A stretch of 64,000 nucleotides of DNA from Parabacteroides chinchillae (GTDB taxonomy: Bacteria > Bacteroidota > Bacteroidia > Bacteroidales > Tannerellaceae), in NCBI RefSeq assembly GCF_900108035.1, contig NZ_FNVS01000005.1:1-64000 (forward strand). The letters run 5' to 3'. The position numbers and the translations under genes are program-made. The notes beneath the pieces are model-generated. The model saw only the letters and a list, made by a program, of their open reading frames with translations. It was not told where the DNA came from and did not search any database. Position 1 is the first letter of the stretch. Every line of letters begins with the position of its first letter. Positions 63,585-64,000 of the stretch are shown here, piece after piece.

Positions 63585-64000
63585 TTAAAGTTTCATACTG
63601 ATACCAAACATAAAGGTTCTTGCCTGCGGATAATATCCCATATCAACTCCTCTATAGATAGGATTTTTATTAAACTCACCAATTTCAGGGTCCAGACCGG
63701 AATAACCTGTGATAGTAAATAAATTCTGTGCAGCAACGAATACACGAAGGTTATTCAATGTGATCTTCTTTGTGATAGAAGACGGAATCGTATAACCAAT
63801 CTGCAGGTTTTTCAGACGAATATAAGAACCGTCTTCAATAAACCATTCAGACATTTCACGATTCAAACGGCTGTCAGCATCGATTGCAAAGTTCTCATTT
63901 GTGCTACCCGGACCATTCCAGAATGTTGTTAGAATGTCTTTAGGAGCATTATACCAACCAACACCTCCATAGATGTCATATTTCAAAATATTCAACAGGT
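63585..64000 (-). CDS. C-terminal end of a SusC/RagA TonB-dependent transporter (partial)
   Basis: About 138 codons are visible and the frame is open to the window edge, so the rest lies beyond 64000. Typical end of SusC: WFIEDGSYIRLKNLQIGYTI, FVAAQNLFTITGYSGLDPEI and the final YPQARTFMFGISMKL with the aromatic barrel-closing pattern. The stop is 13 nt before SusD. Substrate unknown. Confidence 0.93.
   Translation of the reverse strand, partial: LLNILKYDIYGGVGWYNAPKDILTTFWNGPGSTNENFAIDADSRLNREMSEWFIEDGSYIRLKNLQIGYTIPSSITKKITLNNLRVFVAAQNLFTITGYSGLDPEIGEFNKNPIYRGVDMGYYPQARTFMFGISMKL

Overview
The window looks like a chromosomal segment of a gut or host-associated Bacteroidales, most likely Parabacteroides or a close relative. 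The evidence is SusC/SusD pairs, many lipoprotein glycosidases, a FrdCAB menaquinone-linked fumarate reductase, Bacteroidetes-type -7 boxes (TAnnTTTG, usually about 20 bp from a TTG) before several genes, and moderate G+C. The genus is an inference; no rRNA gene is present. No tRNA or rRNA gene, CRISPR array or complete insertion sequence was found.

Layout. 1-537 is the end of a surface protein with tandem lectin-like (DUF1566-type) units, followed by a cluster of short palindromes. 833-4805 (minus) is an operon of SGNH hydrolase, SxtJ protein, DUF5989 protein and a GH127 arabinofuranosidase. 4929-9575 (minus) is a SusC/SusD pair. 10-18.6 kb (minus) is mostly housekeeping: YqaA, a membrane protein, purD, a DPP-IV peptidase, an rRNA methyltransferase, cysE, and small genes. 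19-22.5 kb (plus) is frdCAB, followed by a nitrilase-family hydrolase and a GH3 glycosidase. 26-28.6 kb holds a LiaF-like/LytTR pair bracketed by two identical 93-bp promoter-leader elements, one of which runs into a transposase remnant. 28.6-35.3 kb has an FKBP isomerase, glyS, a DUF6259 glycosidase-like protein, a GNAT and a Tat-exported Gfo/Idh oxidoreductase.

35.6-47.1 kb is the centrepiece. It is a tight six-gene minus-strand operon: glycyl-radical activase, glycyl radical enzyme (GRE), sugar porter, GH127, aldose 1-epimerase, GH127. Beside it is a GntR-type regulator with a sugar-sensor domain. A 62-63 bp operator of two inverted 16-bp half-sites occurs three times: before the distant susC, before the GRE operon, and between the regulator and a decayed GH51 arabinofuranosidase fragment. 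I infer one regulon for uptake and breakdown of L-arabinofuranose-containing plant glycans, with a GRE of unknown reaction at its end.

47.2-54.1 kb is a GT117/NodB/QueG/S37 operon plus yjdJ-yjdI-like genes. 54.2-64 kb has an M16 protease, a chimeric wreck of a SusC-SusD pair, a GH27 alpha-galactosidase, YitT, an esterase, and an intact SusD with the end of its SusC. The SusD wreck and the intact SusD share 150 bp with three mismatches in inverted orientation.
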